NCBI GenBank assembly: GCA_020630495.1
Contig: JAHDBH010000001.1
Location: forward strand, 1 to 64,000
Source: Saprospiraceae bacterium
Lineage (GTDB): Bacteria > Bacteroidota > Bacteroidia > Chitinophagales > Saprospiraceae
DNA length: 64,000 bases
Direction: 5' to 3'
The notes beneath the pieces are model-generated. The model was not told the origin of the DNA, searched no databases, and saw only the letters and a program-made list of their open reading frames with translations. Of this stretch, positions 51,980-60,277 are shown piece by piece. Positions within the stretch are counted from its first letter, which is position 1, and each line of letters opens with the position of its first letter. Position numbers and translations under genes: made by a program.

Positions 51980-53356
51980 TTACTGTGCAAGGATGATATA
52001 TTGCCATGGAGCCAAGGCATAGTTGCCATCAGCGATCGTGAGGTCTTGGTTGCTTAGACTTGACTGGCTTTTGATCGAAAGATCCGCTACAGGGAAACTC
52101 TGATCCTGATCTGTCAGATTGAAGATGCCATAGACTTTACTATCGCCAAGACTGCGCTGGATGATGAGCACCTTCTCCGTAGTTCCATCAAAGGATATAT
52201 CGCCGCCCTCCTCGCCATGACGCAAGGCAGGATGCTTGTGCTTGAGCTCGGCTAGATCCGTGTAGAAGCCTTGCCATGCATAGTCGTTCCAGTCGATAGG
52301 ATCCCGCTGAAAAAACTCGAGTCGCTTGGTGATAGGTGCTTCCATCCCACTATAGATCAGCGGCATGCCATCCATGAGAAATGTCACCGCTGCAAAGGTC
52401 TGTGCACCGTCTCCATATCGTTCTTCTACTGTGCCATTCCAGCTATTTTCGTCGTGATTGCTGGTGAAGTACATGTGAAAACCTTTAGATATCTTCTCTT
52501 GATCCTCGGCATGATAAGCTGGGATGTCGAGAGCTGTCTTTTTACCTGCGGCGACTTCATTGGACAGGTGCATGTAAGTCCATGCATAGCTAGCATGGAA
52601 GCCTGCGCTATCTCTGTGCTCGGGTATTTCTGCCTCTGCGAGTAGGAAGCACCGCTTAGTCTCCATGAGGGCTCGATTACAGTCTATCCAGAAGTCAGTA
52701 GGCACGCCATGCGCTACGTCCATACGAAAACCGTCAATATCCTTCTCCGTGAGCCACCACTTCATATCGTCGATCATAGCGGCGCGCATCTCAGCATTGT
52801 CATAGTCCAGATCGGCTACATCTGTCCATCCCCAGGGAGTACCATCATCCTGTAGTGGATCGGTGATCTCGCCTTCAGCATTCTTTGTGTAGTATTCTGG
52901 ATGATCAGTAATCCAGGCGTGATCCCATCCTGTATGATTGGGCACCCAGTCGAGGATAATATACATGCCTAGGTCATGGATCTTCTGGATCATAGCGTCT
53001 ACATCTTCCATGCTGCCGTACTCAGGGTTAGCACCACGGAAATCACTGGCCGCATAGTAGCTGCCGAGCTCGCCCTTGCGCTTTTTCTCGCTGATAGGGA
53101 ATATGGGCATGAACCACAGGATGTCCACACCCATATCACGGATGCGCTCCAGATCATCGGTAAATGATTGGAAATCGCCTGCTTCGCTGTATTGTCGTAG
53201 ATTGACTTCATAGATCACAGCATCATGCACCCAAGCTGGTGGATCCATGAGAGAGAGTTCGCTCTCAGATGTGGCATCACTATGTGTAGAGGAATCTTGC
53301 GTCTCTGGATCACAGGACCAGAGAAGGAGTAGGGCGAGTAAGGGTAGGTATTTCAT
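51980..53356 (-). CDS. Lipoprotein alpha-amylase family (GH13) enzyme
   Basis: GH13 of 458 residues with a lipoprotein signal (LLLLWSC, Cys 15), so it is anchored to a membrane, likely the cell surface or periplasm. Conserved regions are DWVPNHTGWDHAW (about 135), GFRMDVAHG (nucleophile Asp, about 209), LLAEAEIPE (acid Glu, about 243) and FTSNHDENSW (about 301). The short C-terminal beta domain is normal for neopullulanase or SusA/SusG-like enzymes. It overlaps the GH65 gene as ATGA. Likely product is maltose and short maltodextrins for the phosphorylase. Confidence 0.93.
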   Translation of the reverse strand: MKYLPLLALLLLWSCDPETQDSSTHSDATSESELSLMDPPAWVHDAVIYEVNLRQYSEAGDFQSFTDDLERIRDMGVDILWFMPIFPISEKKRKGELGSYYAASDFRGANPEYGSMEDVDAMIQKIHDLGMYIILDWVPNHTGWDHAWITDHPEYYTKNAEGEITDPLQDDGTPWGWTDVADLDYDNAEMRAAMIDDMKWWLTEKDIDGFRMDVAHGVPTDFWIDCNRALMETKRCFLLAEAEIPEHRDSAGFHASYAWTYMHLSNEVAAGKKTALDIPAYHAEDQEKISKGFHMYFTSNHDENSWNGTVEERYGDGAQTFAAVTFLMDGMPLIYSGMEAPITKRLEFFQRDPIDWNDYAWQGFYTDLAELKHKHPALRHGEEGGDISFDGTTEKVLIIQRSLGDSKVYGIFNLTDQDQSFPVADLSIKSQSSLSNQDLTIADGNYALAPWQYIILAQ

Positions 53357-55686
53357 GATGGCTCAGATTGTGTAAGTGTGGTGATGGAGTGGCTATGGGA
53401 TGTACCGCTTGCGACGGTGATCATCTCGTCATAGATATATACGTCATGGGATGTGTCGCTGTCATGGGATATAATCATTTCTGCTGGAGTGAGCTTCACG
53501 TGATATCCTACGCCTCTGTGGTGTAGTGAGAAGCTGAGTGTGTCCCACATCTCAGGCATATGCGGTGCGAGTGCAGGTCTTCCGTCTCGCAGATCATAGC
53601 CCGCTATACCTTCTACTAGTGCTATCCATACCCCAGCCATGCTCGTAATGTGACATCCTTCCCGGGTGTTGTTATTGTAGTCATCTAGGTCAAGTCTACA
53701 AGATCTGCGCAGGTGTAGTAGCGTCTGGTCCAGATCTCCAAGTCTCGCGGCTAGCATGCTGTGGATACATGGCGACAGCGATGACTCGTGCACCGTCAGC
53801 GGCTCATAGAAGTCATAGTTTTCACGTATGGTCTCTTCGTCATACTTATCACGCAGCATGTACAAGCCCTGTAGTACATCCGCTTGCTTGATATAGCATG
53901 AGCGCAGTATACGATCCCAGCTCTGGTGCTGGTATAGAGGTATCTGGTCCTCTGGTATAGATGATGCGGGCAAGATTTCCTTGTCGAGAAATCCATCTTG
54001 CTGTAGGAAGACCTTGCTTCCTTCCATGATGGGGTAGTACATCTGCTTCTCTACATCTCTCCAGTGTGCCTGCTCATCGTCTTGCCATCTTACCTTGTCA
54101 CTGATATCCTTCCAGCTCTCAGGGTCGGCATCTTTCAAGTAGTTGATGCACTCATCAGTGTATGATAAGCACCAAGCGGCCATGCGATTCGTATACCAGT
54201 TGTTGTTGATGTTGTTCTCATATTCATTGGGTCCTGTGACACCTAGGATGACATAGGCTTCCTTGTCACGAGACCAGTGAGATCTCTGAGACCAAAATCG
54301 AGAGATGGCGATGAGCACCTCGAGCCCTCCCTGTGCGAGATAGTGCTTATCATCTGTGTACTGGATATAATTATAGATCGCGTAGGCGATAGCGCTGTTT
54401 CTATGAATTTCTTCAAAGGTGATTTCCCATTCATTGTGACACTCTTCGCCATTCATGGTGACCATGGGATAGAGTGCCGCTCCATCAGAGAAGCCGAGTT
54501 TCTCGGCATTGGCTATGGCCTGGGGCAGATGTCGATAGCGGTAGAAGATCAACTTCTTGACCTTATCCTGCTCCTTGGTATGCAGGTAAAATGGTAAGCA
54601 ATAGGCCTCTGTATCCCAGTAGGTCGTGCCACCATATTTCTCACCCGTAAATCCTTTGGGGCCAATATTGAGCCGGCCGTCCTCACAGTTGTATGTCTGT
54701 AATAGCTGGAATATGCAGAAGCGGATCCCTTGCTGTAGAGACGGATCACCATCTAGCTGCACGTCATGCTGCGTCCAGAGTTTGTCCCAGCTCTCAGCAT
54801 GGGCGCTCATGAGCTCAGGAATGGTAGCATCCGCGATCATTCTAGGCATACGTAGCTCCTCTGAGAGCAGCTCTGACTGCGTATAGAAGAGAGGAGACTG
54901 TACGCGCACTTTCTTGTGAAGGGTAAATCGCTGACCTGCCTTTACTGTATCGAGGCTATAGTTGTGAATGACCACTTTGTCGCGCACGTCTATGCTGCCG
55001 GGTGGTATCAGCTCTCCATCAGAGCTAAGGCTGTTATCTGATGATACACGTACGGTAAACCCTGTCTTGAGCGTCTGGGCGGCTATGCAGGCCATGCGCT
55101 CATCTCCGTGACTGAAGAGGGGTTCCCAGAACTGGTCATCGTAGTTGGCATCCTCATTTCTCACATCAAAGTCAAGGACGGACTCGATCTGTAGATCAGC
55201 CATGTCATCATGAAACTCAATCGTATAATCGAGTAGAGCGATTTCCTTGTGTGTCTGACTGATGCAGCGCTTACTATAGATAGTGAGTGTACTGCCATCA
55301 TCCAGCTTAAGAGTGCACTTGCGTGATAGGACACCGCGCTTCATATCCAGCTCACGTGTAAAGCTGAGAATCTCGCAGCGATGTAGATCTATGATCTGCT
55401 GATTGACCTGGACCTTGACGCTGGCCCAGTTGGCAGCATTGAGTACCTTGGCAAAGTACTCTGGGTAGCCATTTTTCCACCAGCCGACCTTGGTCTTGTC
55501 GGGATAGTAGATTCCTGCGACATAGTTGCCTATGAGGGAGTCGCCTGTATACTCTTCTTCGAGATATCCTCTCTGCCCAAATCTCCCATTACCTAGACTG
55601 AATGTCGCCTCGCTGATGCGATTGTACTCTGGGTGAAACTCGTCTTCTATGAGCTTCCATGGATCTATCTTGAGATATTGCTTCAT
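53353..55686 (-). CDS. GH65 family maltose/kojibiose-type phosphorylase
   Basis: Cytosolic inverting phosphorylase of 777 residues; no signal peptide. It cleaves alpha-glucosidic disaccharides with phosphate to beta-glucose 1-phosphate and glucose. The catalytic segment GEECHNEWEITFEEIHRNS (about 410-428) matches the maltose phosphorylase acid Glu region; GPNEYENNINNNWYTN and the phosphate-site-like REGCHITSMAGVW follow. N-terminal super-beta-sandwich and C-terminal beta sandwich complete the family layout. With pgmB directly upstream (ATGA overlap), the substrate is most likely maltose, though trehalose or kojibiose cannot be excluded. Confidence 0.92.
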   Translation of the reverse strand: MKQYLKIDPWKLIEDEFHPEYNRISEATFSLGNGRFGQRGYLEEEYTGDSLIGNYVAGIYYPDKTKVGWWKNGYPEYFAKVLNAANWASVKVQVNQQIIDLHRCEILSFTRELDMKRGVLSRKCTLKLDDGSTLTIYSKRCISQTHKEIALLDYTIEFHDDMADLQIESVLDFDVRNEDANYDDQFWEPLFSHGDERMACIAAQTLKTGFTVRVSSDNSLSSDGELIPPGSIDVRDKVVIHNYSLDTVKAGQRFTLHKKVRVQSPLFYTQSELLSEELRMPRMIADATIPELMSAHAESWDKLWTQHDVQLDGDPSLQQGIRFCIFQLLQTYNCEDGRLNIGPKGFTGEKYGGTTYWDTEAYCLPFYLHTKEQDKVKKLIFYRYRHLPQAIANAEKLGFSDGAALYPMVTMNGEECHNEWEITFEEIHRNSAIAYAIYNYIQYTDDKHYLAQGGLEVLIAISRFWSQRSHWSRDKEAYVILGVTGPNEYENNINNNWYTNRMAAWCLSYTDECINYLKDADPESWKDISDKVRWQDDEQAHWRDVEKQMYYPIMEGSKVFLQQDGFLDKEILPASSIPEDQIPLYQHQSWDRILRSCYIKQADVLQGLYMLRDKYDEETIRENYDFYEPLTVHESSLSPCIHSMLAARLGDLDQTLLHLRRSCRLDLDDYNNNTREGCHITSMAGVWIALVEGIAGYDLRDGRPALAPHMPEMWDTLSFSLHHRGVGYHVKLTPAEMIISHDSDTSHDVYIYDEMITVASGTSHSHSITTLTQSEPS

Positions 55687-56348
55687 GAATATAATTGCTT
55701 GATAAACTGTGCTAGACCCTGGGTATCAGCTACCAGATGGTCTGCATGACTCAGATGCTCCGCCGATCCTATACCTACTGAGAGCATATGGACACTATTA
55801 GCCGCAGATACTCCGCTAGCGCTATCTTCTATGACTACACAGTCGGTAGGCTGTACTCCCAGTCGCTCTGCTGCTATCAGAAATACTTGGGGATCTGGCT
55901 TGCTACGCTGGATGTCTGTACCATCGCTGATGACTTCCATCCATCTATCCAGTGATGTAAGCCTTGCGATGTAGCGAGCATTTTTGCTAGAGGATCCTAT
56001 GGCAAGTCGCTTACCCTCATCTTTGAGGATGGTGAGCACCTCGGCAATGCCAGGAAGCAAAGAGTGCTGATCCATGGTCTTGATGGATTCGAGGTAGATT
56101 TCATTTTTTTCTACGAGGAGCGCGGTCTTTTCGTGAGTTGTGAGCTCAAGGCTTGGCTTCAGGCTCAGAATATAGTCCAGCGACTCGGCACGCGATATGC
56201 CTTTGAGATTCTCATTGTGCTCTGGTGTGAAGTCTACCCCCAGACGCTCGGCGATGCCACACCAGGACTGGTAGTGATAGGTGGCAGAGTCCACCAGGAC
56301 TCCATCCATGTCAAATATGTAAGTAGATCGATCGGAGTAGTTCTTCAT
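55683..56348 (-). CDS. pgmB: Beta-phosphoglucomutase
   Basis: HAD-superfamily mutase of 221 residues that turns beta-glucose 1-phosphate into glucose 6-phosphate. The nucleophile motif FDMDGVLVDSATYHYQSW, the cap-domain LLPGIAEVL, AIGSSSKNARYI and the metal-binding CVVIEDSASGVSAA are all typical. It is the first gene of the operon and feeds from the GH65 phosphorylase, so the pair allows ATP-saving use of maltose. The operon continues with two GH13 enzymes. Confidence 0.94.
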   Translation of the reverse strand: MKNYSDRSTYIFDMDGVLVDSATYHYQSWCGIAERLGVDFTPEHNENLKGISRAESLDYILSLKPSLELTTHEKTALLVEKNEIYLESIKTMDQHSLLPGIAEVLTILKDEGKRLAIGSSSKNARYIARLTSLDRWMEVISDGTDIQRSKPDPQVFLIAAERLGVQPTDCVVIEDSASGVSAANSVHMLSVGIGSAEHLSHADHLVADTQGLAQFIKQLYS

Positions 56349-56416
56349 CTGAGTGAGCTTCGTGTAAAAATAACACTTTGGCCCTTTCTCAGATCACATG
56401 GATCTAGGCCTCTGAT

Positions 56417-56719
56417 CTAAGTGTAGAGCTCTTGCCATCGCATGACTCCTCCTATGACATTTCTCACATTTTTAAATCCGCACTGGACCAGAAAATCCTT
56501 AGCTTGGCCGCTTCTCGCTCCACTGCGGCAATGGATGATGATCTCCTCATCTTGCTGTGTCATCAGCTCTTCCATGTGATCTGGAAGGCTACCGAGAGGA
56601 ATCAGATCTGCGCCTAGATTAAACTCGTCATACTCATGCTGTTCGCGCACGTCGATGAAGAGAAAGTCACGCTCACCGTCGAGCTTTGCTTTGAGTTCTG
56701 GAATTTCTATATCTGTCAT
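56417..56719 (-). CDS. Single-domain rhodanese-like protein
   Basis: Cytosolic protein of 100 residues. The active-site loop is HCRSGARSGQA, with Cys as sulfur carrier, and LFIDVREQHEYDEFNLGADLIPLG is the standard first half. A six-residue loop (CRSGAR) fits the sulfurtransferase type. It follows the PASTA gene by 13 nt on the same strand, so it may share its transcript. Confidence 0.88.
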   Translation of the reverse strand: MTDIEIPELKAKLDGERDFLFIDVREQHEYDEFNLGADLIPLGSLPDHMEELMTQQDEEIIIHCRSGARSGQAKDFLVQCGFKNVRNVIGGVMRWQELYT

Positions 56720-56732
56720 TTGTATAAGATGT

Positions 56733-57518
56733 TTATTGGCACTGAGGTGGTATCACTCCAGTGAGTACCACATGTATAGTGTCGCCCTGCTTGATGTCTC
56801 CACCCTCGATATAGCTCGGAGTCTGGGAGCTGACGTAGGACTGCGCAAGGTCTGTCACACTACCGTCTGTGCTGCGCTCGCCGAGTGTAAGAAGATTATT
56901 GTCCAGCAGAAACTTGGCTTCTTCATAGCTAAGGCAGACCAGATTGGGAATAGGGAAGTAGCCACCGCTTTTTTTGCTGAGGACAAACTGGAGCGTGCCG
57001 CCCTTAGGTATCTCAAAGTCATCTTTGCGGCCTTGATTATCTACAATGGTCTTGCCTTTGTATCTTACTTCCATGATCATATCTGGAAGGCCTGAGTCGT
57101 AGACGTAGTCGACGGTTTCTGATTTGATCTCGTAAGCTTTGAGGAGTTCGCGCTCTTTGATAGAGTATTTTTCTCCATAGAGTCTTGGTAGATCAGCTAC
57201 CTTGAGTAGATCGGCATTGTTCTTAGAGACTACGGCGTAGATCTTGCGATTGCGCTTCACTTGTGATCCTGGCTTGGGATTTTGATCTTGGATGATACCA
57301 CCAGCCTTGCCTACGATAAATACACTATCGGTCACTACAATTTCAAAATCACGCTCATGGGCATCCTGTCTCGACTGTGAGAGCGGTTTATCTATATAGT
57401 CCGGTAGTGTGAGTTTCTCACCGTGATGCGTGTAAGCTCGCAACCACATGAATACTAGTACAAGCAGTACCAAGGTAGTGATAGCGATGAGGATGAGATG
57501 CTTGAGCAGATACTTCAT
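56733..57518 (-). CDS. PASTA domain protein
   Basis: Membrane-anchored protein of 261 residues. An N-terminal helix (HLILIAITTLVLLVLVFMWL) is followed by about three PASTA repeats (LPDYIDKPLSQSRQDAHERDF, VADLPRLYGEKYSIKERELL, IPNLVCLSYEEAKFLLDNNLL) with their GTILDQNPKPGS-like turns. PASTA domains bind peptidoglycan fragments; here no kinase domain is attached. It starts as ATGA overlapping the D-Ala-D-Ala ligase gene, which fits a role in cell-wall synthesis or sensing. Confidence 0.88.
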   Translation of the reverse strand: MKYLLKHLILIAITTLVLLVLVFMWLRAYTHHGEKLTLPDYIDKPLSQSRQDAHERDFEIVVTDSVFIVGKAGGIIQDQNPKPGSQVKRNRKIYAVVSKNNADLLKVADLPRLYGEKYSIKERELLKAYEIKSETVDYVYDSGLPDMIMEVRYKGKTIVDNQGRKDDFEIPKGGTLQFVLSKKSGGYFPIPNLVCLSYEEAKFLLDNNLLTLGERSTDGSVTDLAQSYVSSQTPSYIEGGDIKQGDTIHVVLTGVIPPQCQ

Positions 57519-60196
57519 GATGTAGTGCTGACGGAGCTCGATCTGAGCATTCCATGCTGGATGATTCTGTCGATAAATCCTAGCGGGGACAGATCCTCTA
57601 GCGCTGCTTGGTGGAAGATGCAGGTAGCTGGGGTCATGCCTGGTAGGCTATTGATTTCTATGATGATAGTTTCTATCTTTTCTGATTGGTTGTACACCCG
57701 CACAAAAGCATCTATCCGAGCATATCCTTCTACCTTCATCGTCTTAGCTGCGTGCAGGATGTCTGACTGCACTTTCGTGCAAATGCGCTCGTAGGAGATA
57801 CTTTCTGTACCGAAACGCGCTGGAGTGAGATTTTGTCCCTCTCCAGCGAGAAACTTTTCTTCTAGACTGAGGATAGCTCCACTAGATAGGGCTTCTGACG
57901 GTGTCAAGGAGATCATATCACCGTCTGGCTGAGTGAGTACGCCTACCGTCACTTCCATGAACTGGTCCGCTCCCGAGGCAGTGATAAGAGATTCTATGAG
58001 TACTTGATCTTTCTGAGGAAATTCCTCCTTCGGATCAATTGACAAGCTCTCTCTATGTGCTGAGTGATCTGGATGACTTGTGGCCACATCACCAAACATG
58101 ATGGCCAGATAGGCAGCTAGCTCCTCGCTGTTGGTGATCTTCAAGACAGCGCTACTGCAGCCATCATCAACTGGCTTGAGGATCATGGGGTAGCCTATGC
58201 TCTTCTCGATTTCTCGTTGAGCAGCGCTCGGGTCACGGAGATAATCGCTGCGCTGATAGAGCAGCTGCTGTGTTACGGGAAATCCAGCGGCGCGGAGATG
58301 CTGGAGCGTCTGATATTTATTGATTGTCGTAGCTGATGACTCAGCGTCTGATCCATTGTACGCTATGTGATGGTCCTCCAGATCTCGCTGGATCTTGCCA
58401 TCTTCTCCAGGTCGTCCGTGTAGAGCTATGAAGGCGAAGTCGATTTTACTCTGGAGCTGATCCAGGCTGATTTGTACTGGATGCTCTACGGCATCTCGGT
58501 CGATATAATCTGCGAGGAGGTGAGCCGACCTTTGCCTCAGCTTAGCTGCAATGGGATGATGCTGGCTACGATGTACGCTGGCAGCTATGTCATCTGCATT
58601 GTCCTTGAGAAGCAGATTGATGGGGAGTTGATGGAGTGTGTATTGTGATTCGTCTCCTGTGAGAAAGATGGGTATGGCGTGATATTGATCGCTGCTATTG
58701 AGCTTTTCATAGATATTGCGTCCAGACTCTACCGAGATATGTCTTTCTGTGCTGTATCCTCCAAATATGACTCCTACTTTGATGCGATGATCATATTGTT
58801 GGCTTTTGCGCGAAAGCGCCTCCTGCATCATCTCTATCATGCCTTGCAATCGCATATCCGCAGGTCGATTACTAGACCTTGCGAGCAGTGATATCTGGAT
58901 GATATAGGAAATAAATTGGCTTGGACTGAGCCCTATCTCGGCCGCTTGATGAAAGAAAAATGAACTCGGTAGCATGCCCGAGGTCGTGTTGGGATCATTG
59001 AGGTATATCTGGCCGTCCTGCTGAATGAATCCGTCGATTCTCGCATACACCTCAAATCCAAAAAATGCGTAGAGCTCTTTGCACGCCGCTTGTATCTTTT
59101 CTATCTCTGAGACACTCATGTCTATCGGAGTGCGCTTCCTGGCTAGACCAGGTAGATACTTGGACTTGTAATCATAGAGTGCCTCGGATTTCACGATTTC
59201 TGTAGGTGGGAGACTTATAGGATCTCCATCTGTTGTGTCGAGGACAATGCAAGAAAATTCACGACCTTCTATAAATTCCTCGAGTAGCACAGTATGCTCG
59301 TCATTACTGCTGGTGATGACGATTTCTGTCTTGTCACTCGATCTGAGATACTGTAGCAAGTCTGCTGGATGATCTATGCGCTGGCCGTGTATCCAGACGG
59401 GCATGCCTATACCCTCGCGGATATCGGCTATAGTCTGCACGTAGCTGATCTGCTCCTCATCCGTCATGTCATTCCAGTCTATCTGTGAGAGACGCTGTCT
59501 GAAGAATGCATGCTCGCAGGCATGCTGCAAATCACTGGATGAGCTGCTGGGATCTAGGATGGAAACCCCTAGAGACGAGCCCTGAGACGCAGGCCGCACT
59601 ACGAGTGGAAATCCTACTTCATCTGCTAATCTATCCCGATAGCTCGGCCAGTCTGTATGATCCAACTCGGATCTATCAAGCATCATCACCCTGGGACAGT
59701 CATACCCAGCTGCTTGCATGAGCTGCTTCTGGTACTTCTTATCTATACCTATGGCTGATGATCTGATACCGGCTCCACTATACGGTATGTCAAGACTCTC
59801 TAGAAGTCCCTGCAGCTGGCCGTCTTCACCCCAGCTTCCATGCAGGCACAGGAAAGCAAAGTCAATGTGATCTGCAAGGTCGCTCCAGGTGATAGGCGTG
59901 CCGATCGTCGCTCGCATGGCGTGGAAGTCCGTGTCATGTGGCAGGGACTCTTCATAGATCTGAAAGTCTACGTCATGCTGAGGCTGATAACTTACTGGAG
60001 GATAAAAATCTCGGATACTCCCTTTGTAGATATAGGGCCACTCCATGATGATCAGCTGCTTGTGCGCATCTACAAAAAGCGGAACAGGGTCGTAGAGTGT
60101 CTTGTCAAGATTATCATAGACAGTACGCCCGCCCGCAAAGGAAATCTCGCGCTCGCGCGAGGGACCTCCCATGAGTATACCTATGCGAAGTTTCAT
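57515..60196 (-). CDS. Double-length D-alanine-D-alanine ligase (tandem fusion)
   Basis: Protein of 893 residues, about 2.5 times a normal Ddl (roughly 310-360). Two Ddl units lie head to tail. Unit 1 (about 1-440) has GILMGGPSREREISFAGG, LCLHGSWGEDGQLQGLLESL and RPASQGSSLGVS, with Arg where Ddl has Lys, and LNDPNTTSGM where most have E-x-N. Unit 2 (about 470-890) has GVIFGGYSTERHISVESG, ALHGRPGEDGKIQ, MILKPVDDGCSS and the canonical IIIEINSLPGMTPAT. Unit 2 looks fully active and unit 1 partly altered. The product should be the D-Ala-D-Ala peptidoglycan precursor. Start chosen at MKLRIGILM. Confidence 0.85.
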   Translation of the reverse strand: MKLRIGILMGGPSREREISFAGGRTVYDNLDKTLYDPVPLFVDAHKQLIIMEWPYIYKGSIRDFYPPVSYQPQHDVDFQIYEESLPHDTDFHAMRATIGTPITWSDLADHIDFAFLCLHGSWGEDGQLQGLLESLDIPYSGAGIRSSAIGIDKKYQKQLMQAAGYDCPRVMMLDRSELDHTDWPSYRDRLADEVGFPLVVRPASQGSSLGVSILDPSSSSSDLQHACEHAFFRQRLSQIDWNDMTDEEQISYVQTIADIREGIGMPVWIHGQRIDHPADLLQYLRSSDKTEIVITSSNDEHTVLLEEFIEGREFSCIVLDTTDGDPISLPPTEIVKSEALYDYKSKYLPGLARKRTPIDMSVSEIEKIQAACKELYAFFGFEVYARIDGFIQQDGQIYLNDPNTTSGMLPSSFFFHQAAEIGLSPSQFISYIIQISLLARSSNRPADMRLQGMIEMMQEALSRKSQQYDHRIKVGVIFGGYSTERHISVESGRNIYEKLNSSDQYHAIPIFLTGDESQYTLHQLPINLLLKDNADDIAASVHRSQHHPIAAKLRQRSAHLLADYIDRDAVEHPVQISLDQLQSKIDFAFIALHGRPGEDGKIQRDLEDHHIAYNGSDAESSATTINKYQTLQHLRAAGFPVTQQLLYQRSDYLRDPSAAQREIEKSIGYPMILKPVDDGCSSAVLKITNSEELAAYLAIMFGDVATSHPDHSAHRESLSIDPKEEFPQKDQVLIESLITASGADQFMEVTVGVLTQPDGDMISLTPSEALSSGAILSLEEKFLAGEGQNLTPARFGTESISYERICTKVQSDILHAAKTMKVEGYARIDAFVRVYNQSEKIETIIIEINSLPGMTPATCIFHQAALEDLSPLGFIDRIIQHGMLRSSSVSTTS
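57769..57784 (-). repeat. Mini-hairpin element copy 18 (ATTT foot, stem GCAC)
   Basis: Minus strand reads ATTT, GCAC, GAAA, GTGC in the sense strand of the Ddl gene, encoding ICTKV. It is identical in 16 nt to intergenic copy 10. Confidence 0.6.
58804..58819 (+). repeat. Mini-hairpin element copy 19 (TTTT foot, stem GCGC)
   Basis: Reads TTTT, GCGC, GAAA, GCGC antisense in the linker between the two Ddl units (codons of ALSRKS). Confidence 0.65.
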
Positions 60197-60222
60197 GACA
60201 GAGTGGGATGTATAGGATTGAT

Positions 60223-60240
60223 CATCTTTGTGCAAAGATC
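60223..60240. promoter_or_regulatory. Divergent -7-like boxes in an inverted repeat
   Basis: ATCTTTG, TG, CAAAGAT form a perfect 7-bp inverted repeat. Each arm gives a near-consensus -7 box (CATCTTTG rightward, GATCTTTG leftward), between the divergent Ddl and MATE genes. Confidence 0.45.
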
Positions 60241-60277
60241 ATATGTATGATTCATATCATGCGTATAGCTCGAGATA

